This document shows positions 1 to 9,696 of a DNA stretch of 62,942 nt, in pieces. The position numbers and the translations under genes are program-made. Position 1 is the stretch's first letter. Each line of letters opens with the position of its first letter. Source of the DNA: Deltaproteobacteria bacterium (GTDB lineage: Bacteria; Lernaellota; Lernaellaia; JACKCT01); NCBI GenBank assembly GCA_020845895.1, contig JADLEX010000122.1, positions 1-62,942 on the forward strand. The letters run 5' to 3'. The notes under the pieces are model-generated. The model was given only the letters and a program-made list of their open reading frames with translations, was not told where the DNA came from and searched no databases.

Positions 1-1269
1 CTCGCGTATGTCGGCGCACTTGCCTTCGACGACCATCTTTTCAACATGGCGATCACGACGTTTGCCGTCGCACTGCTCGTCGCCTCACACGGAATGCGTC
101 GATGGCCGCTTGCGATGGCGGCGGGCGCGGCCTGCGGCATCACGTTCCGCTACGCCTTCGTGCCCTCGAACGGCCTGCTCGCGCTCGGCACGGCGCTCGG
201 CGCGTCGTCCGGTTTCGCACTTCAGACGCTCGCCGAGCATCAATGGCGACCTCTTCACGCGTGGCGGCGCGTCCGTTTGCGCTGGACGACGCCCGAGGCC
301 GTCGCGACGCGGCGGGGCGCGGTCGCGTGGCTCGCGGCACTTGGCGCGAGCGCGTTTGCCTTCACGCGCTACAACTTCGTCGATCTCCACTATTACACGT
401 CGGAAATCGAGCACGGACCGGCGGCGACGCTCTCCGACTGGTTCACGCAGATTCCGGCCTACGCCGCGATCCTCGTCGCGCATTTGCTCGGACCCGTAGT
501 GGCGCTCGCCGTCGCGCTCGGGTTTTGGCGGCTCTTTCGCGACCGCCACGATTCGCGCTGGGTGATGGCGGCATGGTTCGCCGTTCCGCTCGTCGTGCTC
601 TCGCTCGTCGTGAAGAAAAACGCGTACTACATTTATTATGCGGCGGTCGCGGCTGTTCCCGTGGCGGGTTACGGCCTCGCGCGGTTCGGAAACGGGCGCT
701 GGGCATCGGGAGCGCGCGCGGCGGTCGCGTTGCTGCTCGTCGCGTCGATCGGGCGTGCGTTACTGGCCGACGCGCCCCGGCCCGGCGAGGGGATCTGGGC
801 GAACGTGTTTCAGGAGGCGAGCGCGCACGTGCTGCAAAGCCCCAGATCATTCGATGCCCGCGAGTCGCACCTGCCCGTGCCGGGACTCGTGCGGGCGATG
901 CGCCGCGCTCACCCCGAACTTTCGCATCCCACGTTGCTCGTCCTGGGTTCGGCCGATCTGATGGAGCGGATGCGTTACGGGATCCTCGCCGAAGACCCGC
1001 GCGTGGCCGTGCGCAATCCGATGCTCACGCCCGAGCCGGTGGAACTCGCTTCGGTGGCCGCGATCATGACGCCGTGCGGACTCGGTGAACTCGGCAGTCT
1101 CGCGTCGGCGCTCGCGGCGCTTCCCCGCGAGAACGATCTGGCGTCCATCGATGAAACGCGCGGCGCGGCTTATCGCGCGATGGTCGACGGGCTGCGCCCT
1201 TTCGCCGACCGATTCGCACCGTTCGCCCGCTCGGGCTACGGGTGTTTTCATGTCCGAACGCCCGACTGA
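1..1269 (+). CDS. GT-C-like membrane glycosyltransferase, array copy 1 (5' truncated)
   Basis: The frame is open from base 1, so the gene begins outside the window; an internal ATG at 46 is not the start, because the family motif FDDHLFN lies upstream of it (residues 9-15 of the visible part). The visible 422 residues hold several hydrophobic segments, an Arg-Tyr-Ala-Phe-x-x-Ser-Asn-Gly motif near residue 50, a Tyr-Tyr-x-x-Glu loop, and a KKNAYY motif near 205 directly after a hydrophobic stretch. The last one resembles the Lys-x-x-Tyr-Tyr motif of ArnT/PMT-type GT-C enzymes, which move sugars from lipid carriers across the membrane. A soluble C-terminal part carries MERMRY, the copy's version of the family's ELRYFL motif. 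It overlaps the next gene by 20 bases. Substrate and acceptor are unknown; the GT-C assignment is inferred from motifs and topology. Confidence 0.72.
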   Translation, partial: LAYVGALAFDDHLFNMAITTFAVALLVASHGMRRWPLAMAAGAACGITFRYAFVPSNGLLALGTALGASSGFALQTLAEHQWRPLHAWRRVRLRWTTPEAVATRRGAVAWLAALGASAFAFTRYNFVDLHYYTSEIEHGPAATLSDWFTQIPAYAAILVAHLLGPVVALAVALGFWRLFRDRHDSRWVMAAWFAVPLVVLSLVVKKNAYYIYYAAVAAVPVAGYGLARFGNGRWASGARAAVALLLVASIGRALLADAPRPGEGIWANVFQEASAHVLQSPRSFDARESHLPVPGLVRAMRRAHPELSHPTLLVLGSADLMERMRYGILAEDPRVAVRNPMLTPEPVELASVAAIMTPCGLGELGSLASALAALPRENDLASIDETRGAAYRAMVDGLRPFADRFAPFARSGYGCFHVRTPD

Positions 1270-2938
1270 GCCCGCCGGCGAATCGCGTCGCGCCCACATG
1301 ATCGCGGCGGCGGTCACGATCGCGTCCATCTTCGTCGCAGCCGGGGGCGTGACGTGGTGGAACGCGCAAACGCAGCCCGTCTTCGCCGCGCGCCCGCACT
1401 CGGTGCTCGGTTTCGTCGCGCAAAACGCGACGTGGCCCGACTACGCCACGCAGCAACACGCGCCGCGCAACGCGCCCATCATGCGCGCAGCCGCGCGTGG
1501 CGCTCGCGCGTTCGGCGGTTCGTATGCGGCGCAGATGCTGCCGCAGACCGCGCTGCTCGCGGTCCTCATCGCCGTTTGCGCATGGATCGCGGCCCGCGTC
1601 GCAGGGCCATTTGCGGCAGGCCTCGCCGCGATCGTCTGCGCCGTCACGCCCGCCAATCTGCTCGCCGCGCTCGCGTTCGACGACCAGCTCTTCAACATGA
1701 CGGCGACGGCGATCGTCGTCGCGCTCCTCGTCGAGGCGACGCGCACCGGTCGCGCGTGGATCGCACTGGTCGCCGGCGGCATCGGCGCGATCGTGTGGCG
1801 ATTCGCGTTCGTGCCGTCGAACGGCGTGCTCGCGCTGGGGTGCGTCGCGTGCGCGTGCACGGGGATGTTCGCGGATCTCGCGGTCGCGCGGCGCGCGGGC
1901 GCGGCGTCGGCTTCGACGAAGGCGCGGCTGGCGCGTCCGTGGGTCGTCGCGATGGCCGCGTTTGTCGCCGCGCTCGCGGGCGGGATCGCGCTCGGCGAAT
2001 TCGCGCGCGAATTGCCGCTCGACTACTACTCGCGCGAAGCGATCAACGTGCCCGCCGCGGCGAGCGGAGCGGCGGATACGGCGCGGGGTCTTGCGCTCTA
2101 CGCCGCGCGGATGTGGCGCACCGATCTCGGCCCCGTGCTTTGCGCGGCGCTCGTGCTCGGCGCGATCGGTCTCGCGCGCTCCGGATCGCCGCACCGATTC
2201 GGATTGCTGGCATGGCTCGTCGTGCCGCTGGTCGTGCTCTCCGCGATTCCAAAAAAGAATGCGTACTACATTCTACCCGCGCTGGCGGCGGTCCCGATCG
2301 TCATCGGCGCGGGAATCGCGGCCTGGCCACGTGTGCTTCGCATCCTCGCGGGTGCGGCGTGCGTGCTGGGCGCGGGCGCGCTTTCCGTCGCGTGGTTCAC
2401 GGGACTCGTCGCGAACGAGCCGCTTTCGGGCGAGTGGACGCGGCACTTTCAGGAAGCGCCGAATTTTTCGCCCGGGCCGCCGCAGATCGGCGCCGCTCCC
2501 GAGGCGAAGACGGCGCGCGCGCTGGTGGACGACATCCGCCGCGCTCGGCCCGACGACTGCCCGCGCCTCGTGATCGTCGCGCCCGGCAATCAGACGCGGC
2601 ATTTCATGAACGCACTCACCTGGTTCGTGCTCGATGCCGATCCGCGCATCGCGCTCGCGGAGATCGGGCACGTGCGCCGCGTGCCGTTCGAGGACGGCGC
2701 GCCGCTCCTCGTCGCCTTCGGTCGCGACGAGATGACGGTTCCGCCGATCGGGGAATTGAACGAGTACGCGCTCGATCAGTCGCGCGGCGAATCGCCCTTC
2801 GGACGCAGCGGCGCGGCGCAGTATCTGACGGGGGTGCTTTCGTCCGGCGCGCCGCGCGAGGTCGCGCGAACGGAGCGCTACACGCTGTGGTCGCTCGGCG
2901 CGGCGGCAGTCGCGACCTGCCCGAGCGTGGTTCCGTGA
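1250..2938 (+). CDS. GT-C-like membrane glycosyltransferase, array copy 2
   Basis: A 562-residue polytopic protein paralogous to its neighbours. The ATG at 1250 lies inside the end of copy 1 and gives the family's usual N-terminus: a membrane segment followed by WNAQTQPVFAARPH from residue 37. The second motif reads FDDQLFN (residue 143), so the His found in the other copies is Gln. The WRFAFVPSNG motif and a DYYSREA loop follow, then PKKNAYY at about 334-340 after a hydrophobic segment. The C-terminal third is soluble, probably periplasmic. The family role is taken to be sugar transfer from a polyprenyl donor, by resemblance to ArnT/PMT enzymes; this is inference. The Gln substitution may change activity if the motif is catalytic. 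Confidence 0.74.
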   Translation: MSERPTEPAGESRRAHMIAAAVTIASIFVAAGGVTWWNAQTQPVFAARPHSVLGFVAQNATWPDYATQQHAPRNAPIMRAAARGARAFGGSYAAQMLPQTALLAVLIAVCAWIAARVAGPFAAGLAAIVCAVTPANLLAALAFDDQLFNMTATAIVVALLVEATRTGRAWIALVAGGIGAIVWRFAFVPSNGVLALGCVACACTGMFADLAVARRAGAASASTKARLARPWVVAMAAFVAALAGGIALGEFARELPLDYYSREAINVPAAASGAADTARGLALYAARMWRTDLGPVLCAALVLGAIGLARSGSPHRFGLLAWLVVPLVVLSAIPKKNAYYILPALAAVPIVIGAGIAAWPRVLRILAGAACVLGAGALSVAWFTGLVANEPLSGEWTRHFQEAPNFSPGPPQIGAAPEAKTARALVDDIRRARPDDCPRLVIVAPGNQTRHFMNALTWFVLDADPRIALAEIGHVRRVPFEDGAPLLVAFGRDEMTVPPIGELNEYALDQSRGESPFGRSGAAQYLTGVLSSGAPREVARTERYTLWSLGAAAVATCPSVVP

Positions 2939-2991
2939 CGCACGCACACGATCCCTTGCGTGCGGCGCGAAACGATCGGCAAGATGCCGCC

Positions 2992-4653
2992 ATGAATTTC
3001 CACGGCGCAAACGCACCCCGGCCCGAGCCGAGGCGCGCCCTCGCGGCGCTCGCCGTAGTGTTCTTTGCCGCGGGTTGCGCGGCATCGGTCGCGGTGTGGA
3101 ACGCGCGCACGCAGCCGGTCTTCGCGCACCGCCCGCACCCCGTCACGGCGCAGGCGGTGATGTTTGCGAATCCCGGCGCGGACGACGACCTGCTCGCGGC
3201 GATTCCCGCCGCGTGCCCGCTTTTCGTGATCAGCAAACTCGCGCTCGCGGGGAGCGAGGTGACGTATCCCCGCGTCGCGGCGGGTCAACCGGTGCTGCTG
3301 GCGTTGCTCGTGATCGTGCTCGCGGGAGTCGCGTGGCGCATCGGCGGTGCGCGCGCGGCGGTCGCGGCGGCGGCGATCGCGGCGGCGACACCCGTCGTCT
3401 TTCTCGCGGCCATCGGATTCGACGACCACCTCACGCTCATGTTGGCGGCGGCGACCGGGCTGCTCTTCCTCGCGGGTGACCGCCCCTTCGCGCGACTCTG
3501 GCCCGCCATCGGCGCGGGGTTCGCGATCTGCGCGGCGCTGCGTTTTGCGTTCGTATCCAGCAGCGGACTCGTCGCCGCGTCGGTCGTCGGCGCGTGCGCG
3601 GGAGCGCGATTCGTTCACGAGGTGTTTGCAACGCCGTCGGCACGGCGTGGGGCGACGCTGACGCACGCGGTCGTCGGCGTTGCCCTCATGGCGGCGGTCG
3701 TCTTCGTGGTCGCGCGTCGCGACGGCGGATTCGCGTATCTCGCGCCGTCGTATCTCGGCGCCGAAGCCGGGCACGCGCCGCCGGGGCTCGCACGCAACCT
3801 GCTCGCCTATCCGTACTTGATGGGGCGATACCACCTGGGACCGATCGTCACCGCACTCGCTCTGGTAGGCATGTGGCGGGCTGTGGATCTGTGGCGGGCT
3901 GCGCGCGAGCGCGACGCCCGGGCGATCGCCGTGGCCGTCGCATGTCTCGCGCCGCTCGCGGTGCTCGTCGCGATCCCGAAGAAAAACCCCTACTACCTCT
4001 TCGCGCTGCTCACCGCGGCGCCGGTGCTGGGCGGATTCGCGTGGTCGCGGATGGCGAATTCGCTCGCGCGCACGGTCGCAGGCGTCTTCATCGCCCTCGG
4101 CATCGGGCTCGTGCAATGGGGTCTGTGGCGCGGCGATCCCGAGGCGCGACCCGCGCCGGGATTCGAGGACTACATCCACGAGCCCTCGTCGTTCGCGCTG
4201 CATCGACCCGACGACCGCGAACACCCGGACCGCGCCGAGGCGCTGCGCATCACCGAGGCGTTCGCCGCGATCGGCGTGAAGCCACCGGCGACGATCCTCG
4301 TCCCCGGCAGCGTCGCCGTGTTCGACGAGCTTCGATATTTCCTGCTTGCCGTCGATCCGCGCTGGCGCCTTTACGTGGCGCTGCCCGCGGCGAGCCCGCC
4401 GATGCGCGAACCCGTCGCCGTTCTGCGCGAGGCGGGTGAGCGCGCCGACGCCCCGGTCGGCGATGCGATCGAAGCCACCGCGCGGATGATCGAGGAAGAC
4501 GAACGCGTCGGCACGGACCACGGCGGCCGACCCGCGTTTCTTCGGCGGCTCGCGCATGACGTTCCCGAATGGCGGCGCATCCACCGCTCGGAGCGGTACG
4601 TCGTGGATGTGCCCGAGTTCGTGGCGGCAGCGGCCGCGACGGCGGGACCATGA
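2992..4653 (+). CDS. GT-C-like membrane glycosyltransferase, array copy 3
   Basis: A 553-residue paralogue. The ATG at 2992 follows a 53-base gap, the only real gap in the array, so it could carry its own translation signal. Family motifs in order: WNARTQPVFAHRPHP at 36, GFDDH at about 142-146 (continuing LTLM instead of LFNM), RFAFVSSSG, a SYLGAEAG loop, and PKKNPYY at 329-335. The C-terminal soluble region contains FDELRYFLLAVD. The stop overlaps the start of copy 4 as ATGA, which points to translational coupling. The N-terminal segment contains a Gly-Cys-Ala sequence, but it lies within the hydrophobic core and is probably a membrane helix, not a lipobox. Exact substrate unknown. Confidence 0.74.
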   Translation: MNFHGANAPRPEPRRALAALAVVFFAAGCAASVAVWNARTQPVFAHRPHPVTAQAVMFANPGADDDLLAAIPAACPLFVISKLALAGSEVTYPRVAAGQPVLLALLVIVLAGVAWRIGGARAAVAAAAIAAATPVVFLAAIGFDDHLTLMLAAATGLLFLAGDRPFARLWPAIGAGFAICAALRFAFVSSSGLVAASVVGACAGARFVHEVFATPSARRGATLTHAVVGVALMAAVVFVVARRDGGFAYLAPSYLGAEAGHAPPGLARNLLAYPYLMGRYHLGPIVTALALVGMWRAVDLWRAARERDARAIAVAVACLAPLAVLVAIPKKNPYYLFALLTAAPVLGGFAWSRMANSLARTVAGVFIALGIGLVQWGLWRGDPEARPAPGFEDYIHEPSSFALHRPDDREHPDRAEALRITEAFAAIGVKPPATILVPGSVAVFDELRYFLLAVDPRWRLYVALPAASPPMREPVAVLREAGERADAPVGDAIEATARMIEEDERVGTDHGGRPAFLRRLAHDVPEWRRIHRSERYVVDVPEFVAAAAATAGP

Positions 4654-6329
4654 CGGCGACGACGTCGTCCCCGGAATCCGGCGTGCGCAGCAAGCGCATC
4701 GCGACGTTCGCCGCACTGGCCGTCTTTGTGCTCGCGCTCGCGGCGGCGCTTGCGTGGATCGAGCGCTGGAACGCGTGGACGAATCCGATCTTCGCCGCGC
4801 GCCCGCACCCCGCGCTGCCGCACGCGTTGCTGCACCATCACATGCAGCCCGAGTCCGATCTGCTCTACGCGCTCCCCTGGGAGTCGCCGCTCTTCGCCGT
4901 CACCGACGCGGTGATCGATCGCTTCGGCCGCACGTATTCGGCGATCATGCGTGCGCAATATCTGTTCTACGCGCTCGCCGCGCTCGGTCTCGCCGCGGCG
5001 GCCTGGGCGCGTGCCGGTGCGCGCATGGGCGCGTTCGCGGGGCTGCTCGCGCTCGCCGCGCCGGTGCCGATCGCCGCCGCGCTCGGCATGGACGACCACG
5101 CCCTCATCCTTGCATTGGCGGCCTGGAGCCTGTGCGCGATGGTCGTCTCCGAACGGATGACACGACCCGCTCCCGCCCTCGTCGCCGGTCTGCTCGCCGG
5201 GCTCGCGATGCGCTGGGCATTTGTGCCGAGCAGCGGTTTGCTCGCGGTCGCGACGATCGCCTGCGCGGCGGGGTGCGACGCGCTCGCCGGTGCGGTGGAT
5301 CGCTACGGAGGCGTGCGCGCGTGGTGGCGGATGCGAAGGCGGCCCGAGGCGTGGCGAGCGGTCATCGGCCTCGGCGCGATGATGGCGGCATTCGCCGTCG
5401 CCGCGTGGTGGCGCTCGCCCAACCCCCCGCTGCAACTCGGTTACTACTCCGCCGAGGCGGGCGAATCGGCCGCCTTCGGCGCGGGTGCGTGGCTTGCCGG
5501 CGTCCCCGCGTACGCGCTGCTCGCCGCGCGGTTCCAGCTCGGCCCCGTGCTCGCGGCCACGACGTGCGTCGCGCTGGTCGTGCTGTGGCGAACGCGCCAC
5601 GACGACCGCGCGCTCGTGACGGGGTGGATCCTCGTGCCGATCCTCGCGCTCTCGCTCGTTCCCAAGCGAAACGCGTACTACGGCTGGTGCGCGCTCCTGG
5701 CCGCGCCGTTCGCGATTTCGCTGCTGGTCGCGACGATCGAAAAAACATGGGCGCGGGTCGGTCTCGCGGTGGCAATCGCCCTTGGCGCGATGTCATGGTC
5801 CGTCGCGCGGATGCTCGCGCCCGAGCCGAACGTGCCCGGATCGGCGACATTCCGCCACTTCGAACAAAGCTCCATGTACGTGCTCACGCGGCCCGACTTC
5901 ACCATCGAGGGCGCGCGCGCCCCCGAGCGCGCCATGCTCGATGCGCTGCGCGAACGCCTCGGCGCGGACGAGCGCGTGCTCGTCGTGCTCCTCGGCACGC
6001 AGGAGCCTTTCGAGCAACTGCGCTATCATCTGCTGATGCGGGATGCCGACGCGCAGCTCCACATCCTCGCGCTTGCGGGGCGCAATCCACCGGACGACGC
6101 GCGGCCGTTTTTCGCCGAGGTCGCGCCGTCGCGCGGCGTTGCGCGGCCCTTCGCGGATGTCGTGAGTGACGCGATGGAGCGCCTGCGTCGCCAGTTCGGT
6201 TCCGAAACGCCGATCTCGCACCCGACGATGGGGTACCTGCAACGGCTGGCGGAGCACGCGGGCGAGGTTGAACCGGCGTACATCGGCGAGCGAATCGTGG
6301 TGTACGACCGGGCCGGGGGCGCGCCGTGA
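4650..6329 (+). CDS. GT-C-like membrane glycosyltransferase, array copy 4
   Basis: A 559-residue paralogue whose ATG at 4650 overlaps the preceding TGA (ATGA). The N-terminal motif is WNAWTNPIFAARPHPAL from residue 40. The second motif is degenerate: MDDHALIL at 147, keeping Asp-Asp-His but losing Leu-Phe-Asn. RWAFVPSSGLLA, GYYSAEAG and PKRNAYY (338-344, Arg in place of the second Lys) follow. The C-terminal domain has FEQLRYHLLMRD. Many hydrophobic segments alternate with Arg-rich loops, as in GT-C transferases. The most divergent of the visible copies in the Asp-Asp-His motif. Function by family resemblance only. Confidence 0.73.
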   Translation: MTATTSSPESGVRSKRIATFAALAVFVLALAAALAWIERWNAWTNPIFAARPHPALPHALLHHHMQPESDLLYALPWESPLFAVTDAVIDRFGRTYSAIMRAQYLFYALAALGLAAAAWARAGARMGAFAGLLALAAPVPIAAALGMDDHALILALAAWSLCAMVVSERMTRPAPALVAGLLAGLAMRWAFVPSSGLLAVATIACAAGCDALAGAVDRYGGVRAWWRMRRRPEAWRAVIGLGAMMAAFAVAAWWRSPNPPLQLGYYSAEAGESAAFGAGAWLAGVPAYALLAARFQLGPVLAATTCVALVVLWRTRHDDRALVTGWILVPILALSLVPKRNAYYGWCALLAAPFAISLLVATIEKTWARVGLAVAIALGAMSWSVARMLAPEPNVPGSATFRHFEQSSMYVLTRPDFTIEGARAPERAMLDALRERLGADERVLVVLLGTQEPFEQLRYHLLMRDADAQLHILALAGRNPPDDARPFFAEVAPSRGVARPFADVVSDAMERLRRQFGSETPISHPTMGYLQRLAEHAGEVEPAYIGERIVVYDRAGGAP

Positions 6330-7996
6330 CGGACGAAACGCGGGAGCGCCCAATGCGCGAGGCGGCGCTATGCGCCGTCGCGGTTGCGGTCGTCATCGTC
6401 GTCGCGCTCGTGACGTACGACGCGTGGAATCGTCGCACGCAGCCGATCTTCGCCGTGCGTCCGCACCCCATGCTCCCCGCCGCCATGCAGGAATTCATCC
6501 GGCCCGGTTACGGCGAATATTCGGCGGTGGTGCCGCGCGACAAGGCGTTGCTCGTATGGACGTCGTTCGCCCTGCGGCATTTCGGCGGCGACTACGTCGC
6601 GCTCATGCGGGCGCAACTTGCGGTGCTTGCGCTGCTCATCGCCCTCGCGGCCGTCGCCGCGTGGCCGGGCGGCGGGGCCGCCGCCGCGATCGCCGCCGGA
6701 GCGTTCGTCGCGTTCGCACCGCTCACCGCCGAACTCACCCTCGCCTTCGACGATCACCTCTTCAATGCGGCGGGCGTCTTCGTCGCGCTCGCGCTGCTCG
6801 CGTGGTCCGACGGCGGCCGGCGCCGGCTGGTCATGCTGGCGGCGGGGCTCGCGGCCGGGGCGGTGCTGCGCGGCGCGTTCATCCCGTCGAACGGCCTGAT
6901 CGCGCTCGCGACGGTTGTCTTCGGCGCACTGGGTCTCGCGGCCGAGCACCTCGTGCGCGAACGAAAGTCCATCACTCACGTGGTCGCAACGCGCCACGCC
7001 GATTCGATGCGCGACCTCATCGCGCGACCCGCCCTCGGCGCGCTCGCGATGCCGGCGGGCTTCGCGCTCGTCGCCGCGTCGATCTGGGCGTCGGGCCGCA
7101 TTCAGCCGGGCTACTACGCGGGCGAATGGTCCCGCGCGTTTCTGCCCGACGAACTCATCCCGCACACGCCCGGCGCGGTCTGGGCGTATCCATGGCTCGT
7201 GTTCCACGAGCAACTCGGACCGGTCGGCACGGCGTTCGTGCTGACGGGGCTCGCAGCGGTCGTCGCGTTTCGCCCGCGCGGAATGGGCCTGTGGATCGGC
7301 GCGTCGCTTGTCCCGTTCGCGCTCGTCGTCGCCATCGCGAAGAAGAATCCGTACTACGACGTGTATGCCGTGCTCGCGATGTTGGGGCTGGGCGGGCTCG
7401 GCCTCGCGGCGATCCCCCGTCGCGCGGTGCGCGCGGTCCTGATCATCGTCTTCGTCCTCGCGGGCGCGGCGTTCACCGGGCACCGGCTCTTCACGGGGCG
7501 GACGATCGAGGGCACGCCGCTCGTGATGTATCACTTTCAGGAGCAACCGGGTTTCTGGCTGAACACGCCGCGCACCGAGCCCTGGCCCGAGGACGACGCG
7601 GCAACGCGCATCGCCGCCGCGATTCGCGAGATCCGGCCGGCCGGCGACGCGCTCGTCCTCGTCGTGGATGAGACCGTGGTCATCGAACGCGTCGAGCGTC
7701 TGCGGTATTTTCTCGCGACGCGCGATGCGCACCTCACGCTCCTCGTCACGCAGACCGCGCAGGCGCTCCCGTGGCGCGACCCCGCGCCGCTCGTGCTGCA
7801 CATCCGCGTCGGAGACGCCGACGCACCGACGCCGCGAGCGTTGCTCACGAAGGGCGCCGATTATCACCGCAATCCGCGCAGTGCGTTCGCCGACGCGGGC
7901 GGGCTCGCGTATCTCGACGATCTCGCACTCCGGGCCGACGTGATGACGACGCTCGACGAAGGGGACTTCTGGGTACTGTACGGATTCGCGCCATGA
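6326..7996 (+). CDS. GT-C-like membrane glycosyltransferase, array copy 5
   Basis: A 556-residue paralogue starting at a GTG that overlaps the previous stop (GTGA, 6326-6329). Motifs: WNRRTQPIFAVRPHPML at 34, AFDDHLFN at 140-147, RGAFIPSNGLIA, GYYAGEWS, and a KKNPYY motif at 339 that is preceded by Ala instead of Pro. The C-terminal soluble part contains RLRYFLATRD. The coupling by overlap to both neighbours suggests the proteins are made together in similar amounts. Activity as a polyprenyl-sugar-dependent glycosyltransferase is inferred. Confidence 0.74.
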   Translation: MTDETRERPMREAALCAVAVAVVIVVALVTYDAWNRRTQPIFAVRPHPMLPAAMQEFIRPGYGEYSAVVPRDKALLVWTSFALRHFGGDYVALMRAQLAVLALLIALAAVAAWPGGGAAAAIAAGAFVAFAPLTAELTLAFDDHLFNAAGVFVALALLAWSDGGRRRLVMLAAGLAAGAVLRGAFIPSNGLIALATVVFGALGLAAEHLVRERKSITHVVATRHADSMRDLIARPALGALAMPAGFALVAASIWASGRIQPGYYAGEWSRAFLPDELIPHTPGAVWAYPWLVFHEQLGPVGTAFVLTGLAAVVAFRPRGMGLWIGASLVPFALVVAIAKKNPYYDVYAVLAMLGLGGLGLAAIPRRAVRAVLIIVFVLAGAAFTGHRLFTGRTIEGTPLVMYHFQEQPGFWLNTPRTEPWPEDDAATRIAAAIREIRPAGDALVLVVDETVVIERVERLRYFLATRDAHLTLLVTQTAQALPWRDPAPLVLHIRVGDADAPTPRALLTKGADYHRNPRSAFADAGGLAYLDDLALRADVMTTLDEGDFWVLYGFAP

Positions 7997-9696
7997 CGGA
8001 AGCGCGCGCGGATCGCACGCCCGCCTCCGGCCCGCCGATGTGGGCCGTGCTCGTCATCGTCGCGGCCATCGTCGCCGCCGCCGCCCTGTTCGCATCCTGG
8101 TGGAACGCGGCTACGCAACCCGTGTTCGCGGCGCGCGCGCACCCCGTTCTGCACCGCGCGCTGCTGCACGAAAATTCGGCCGCGCCTTACGAGCTGTCGA
8201 GCATGGTGCCGGACAATCGCCCACCGGTCCTGGAACTCGCGCGCGTCATGACGTCGCGATTCGGACGCTCGTACCGCGCGATCATGGCCGCGCAAACGAC
8301 GTGGCTGGCGCTGTGGATCATGCTCGCCGCCGCGCTCGGTTTCGTGCTCGCCGGGCGCGGGGCGGCGATCGTCGCGTCGGCGCTCGCGGCGGCGACGCCG
8401 ATGGCCTGGGTGTGCGCGCTGGGCTTCGACGATCACCTCTTCAACCTCGTGCTCACCATGGCCGCCGTGCTCGCGCTCGCGCTTTCCGATCGGCTGACAC
8501 GCCCCGTCGCGGCGCTCGCCGCCGGAGCGCTCGCCGGCCTCGCGATCCGTTACGCGTTCATCGCGTCGAACGGGATTCTGACGGCGGGCGCGGTGCTGTG
8601 CGCGGCGGGCGGATTGGTCGCGGAGGATCTCGCCGCGCGTCGCCGCCATCTCGCGGCGAGCCTGCGCGGAGGCGTCGGACGAATTCCCCGCGAACTCCGG
8701 CCGCAACTCGTGGGCACGGCGTTCCTGCTGGTCGGCCTCGTCGCGGGGCTGTGGCGCGCGGATCTCGCGTCGCAGGCGGCATTCGGCTACTACGCGGGCG
8801 AGGTCGGCAACTCACCCGCGCGCGGCGCGCTCGACTGGCTCATCGCCCTGCCGATCTATCTCGACATCAGCGCGCGGCATCTGCTCGGCCCCGCGATGTT
8901 CATCGCGACCGTCGTCGGTCTCGTCGCGCTCGTGCGATCCGCCGCGCCGGGGCGCGGGCTGCTCGTGGCGTGGTTCGCCGTGCCGGTTGTCGCGCTCTCA
9001 GTCTTTCCAAAGAAGAATCCGTATTACATCTACGCCGCGCTCGCCGCCGCACCGGTCATCGTCGCGGCGGTGCTCGCGCGCGTTCGGCCCGATGCCCGTC
9101 GGCGCGTCGTCACCGCGGTAGTGATCGCCGCGTGCTCCGCGTGGACGGCGTGGCATGCGACGCGCGGCGGCGATGCCGAAATGCCGAAACTCTTTGCGGC
9201 GTACACCTTTGAGCAGGGCGCATACGTGCTTCGCGCGCCGGTCACGAAACCGAGCCTGGAGCGGGCCGAGGCGGATGCGATCCATTCCGCCGCGCGGGCG
9301 CGCCGTGCGCCGGGCGATGCGCTGCTCTTCATCGTGCCCGGCGCGGTGGGGCCGATGGAGGAGCTTCGCTACTTTTTGCAGGAGCACGACGCGGCGGCGC
9401 GCGTGTTCGCCATCGCCCTCGCCGAGATCACGCCGCCGACGGACGTGTCGCCGTTCCTGCTCGTGCCGCGCGGCGCGTGGGACGCGGCGGGCGAGCGCGG
9501 CGCGGCGGGCGTGATCGACGACTCGGTCGCGTACGTCCTGCGCAAGGTGGAGAAGACGCACGACGCGATGGGGCAGATCGAGACCGCGGGGGATCCCGTC
9601 GCGCGGGCCGAGTATCTGCGCGCGCTCGCGGGCGCAGCTTGGGCGGTCGTGTACGAGTCGGATCGCTACGTGCTGCTCGATGGAGGCGTTTCGTGA
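7993..9696 (+). CDS. GT-C-like membrane glycosyltransferase, array copy 6
   Basis: A 567-residue paralogue; ATG at 7993 overlaps the previous TGA. It carries the full motif set: WNAATQPVFAARAHPVL at 38, ELSSMVPDN in the first long loop, GFDDHLFN at 144-151, RYAFIASNG, GYYAGEVGNS, and PKKNPYYIYAALAAAPV at 339 onwards. The last string, sitting after a hydrophobic AWFAVPVVALSV, closely resembles the conserved region of PMT_2/ArnT GT-C enzymes. The C-terminal part has MEELRYFLQEHD. Copies 6 and 7 share the ELSSMVPDN loop and the GEVGN motif and look most alike, which suggests a recent duplication. Confidence 0.76.
   Translation: MTEARADRTPASGPPMWAVLVIVAAIVAAAALFASWWNAATQPVFAARAHPVLHRALLHENSAAPYELSSMVPDNRPPVLELARVMTSRFGRSYRAIMAAQTTWLALWIMLAAALGFVLAGRGAAIVASALAAATPMAWVCALGFDDHLFNLVLTMAAVLALALSDRLTRPVAALAAGALAGLAIRYAFIASNGILTAGAVLCAAGGLVAEDLAARRRHLAASLRGGVGRIPRELRPQLVGTAFLLVGLVAGLWRADLASQAAFGYYAGEVGNSPARGALDWLIALPIYLDISARHLLGPAMFIATVVGLVALVRSAAPGRGLLVAWFAVPVVALSVFPKKNPYYIYAALAAAPVIVAAVLARVRPDARRRVVTAVVIAACSAWTAWHATRGGDAEMPKLFAAYTFEQGAYVLRAPVTKPSLERAEADAIHSAARARRAPGDALLFIVPGAVGPMEELRYFLQEHDAAARVFAIALAEITPPTDVSPFLLVPRGAWDAAGERGAAGVIDDSVAYVLRKVEKTHDAMGQIETAGDPVARAEYLRALAGAAWAVVYESDRYVLLDGGVS

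Noticed and set aside
1354-2991. A long in-frame 5' extension of array copy 3
   Set aside because: The added part is Arg-rich out-of-frame translation of copy 2. The family's N-terminal motif begins shortly after the ATG at 2992.
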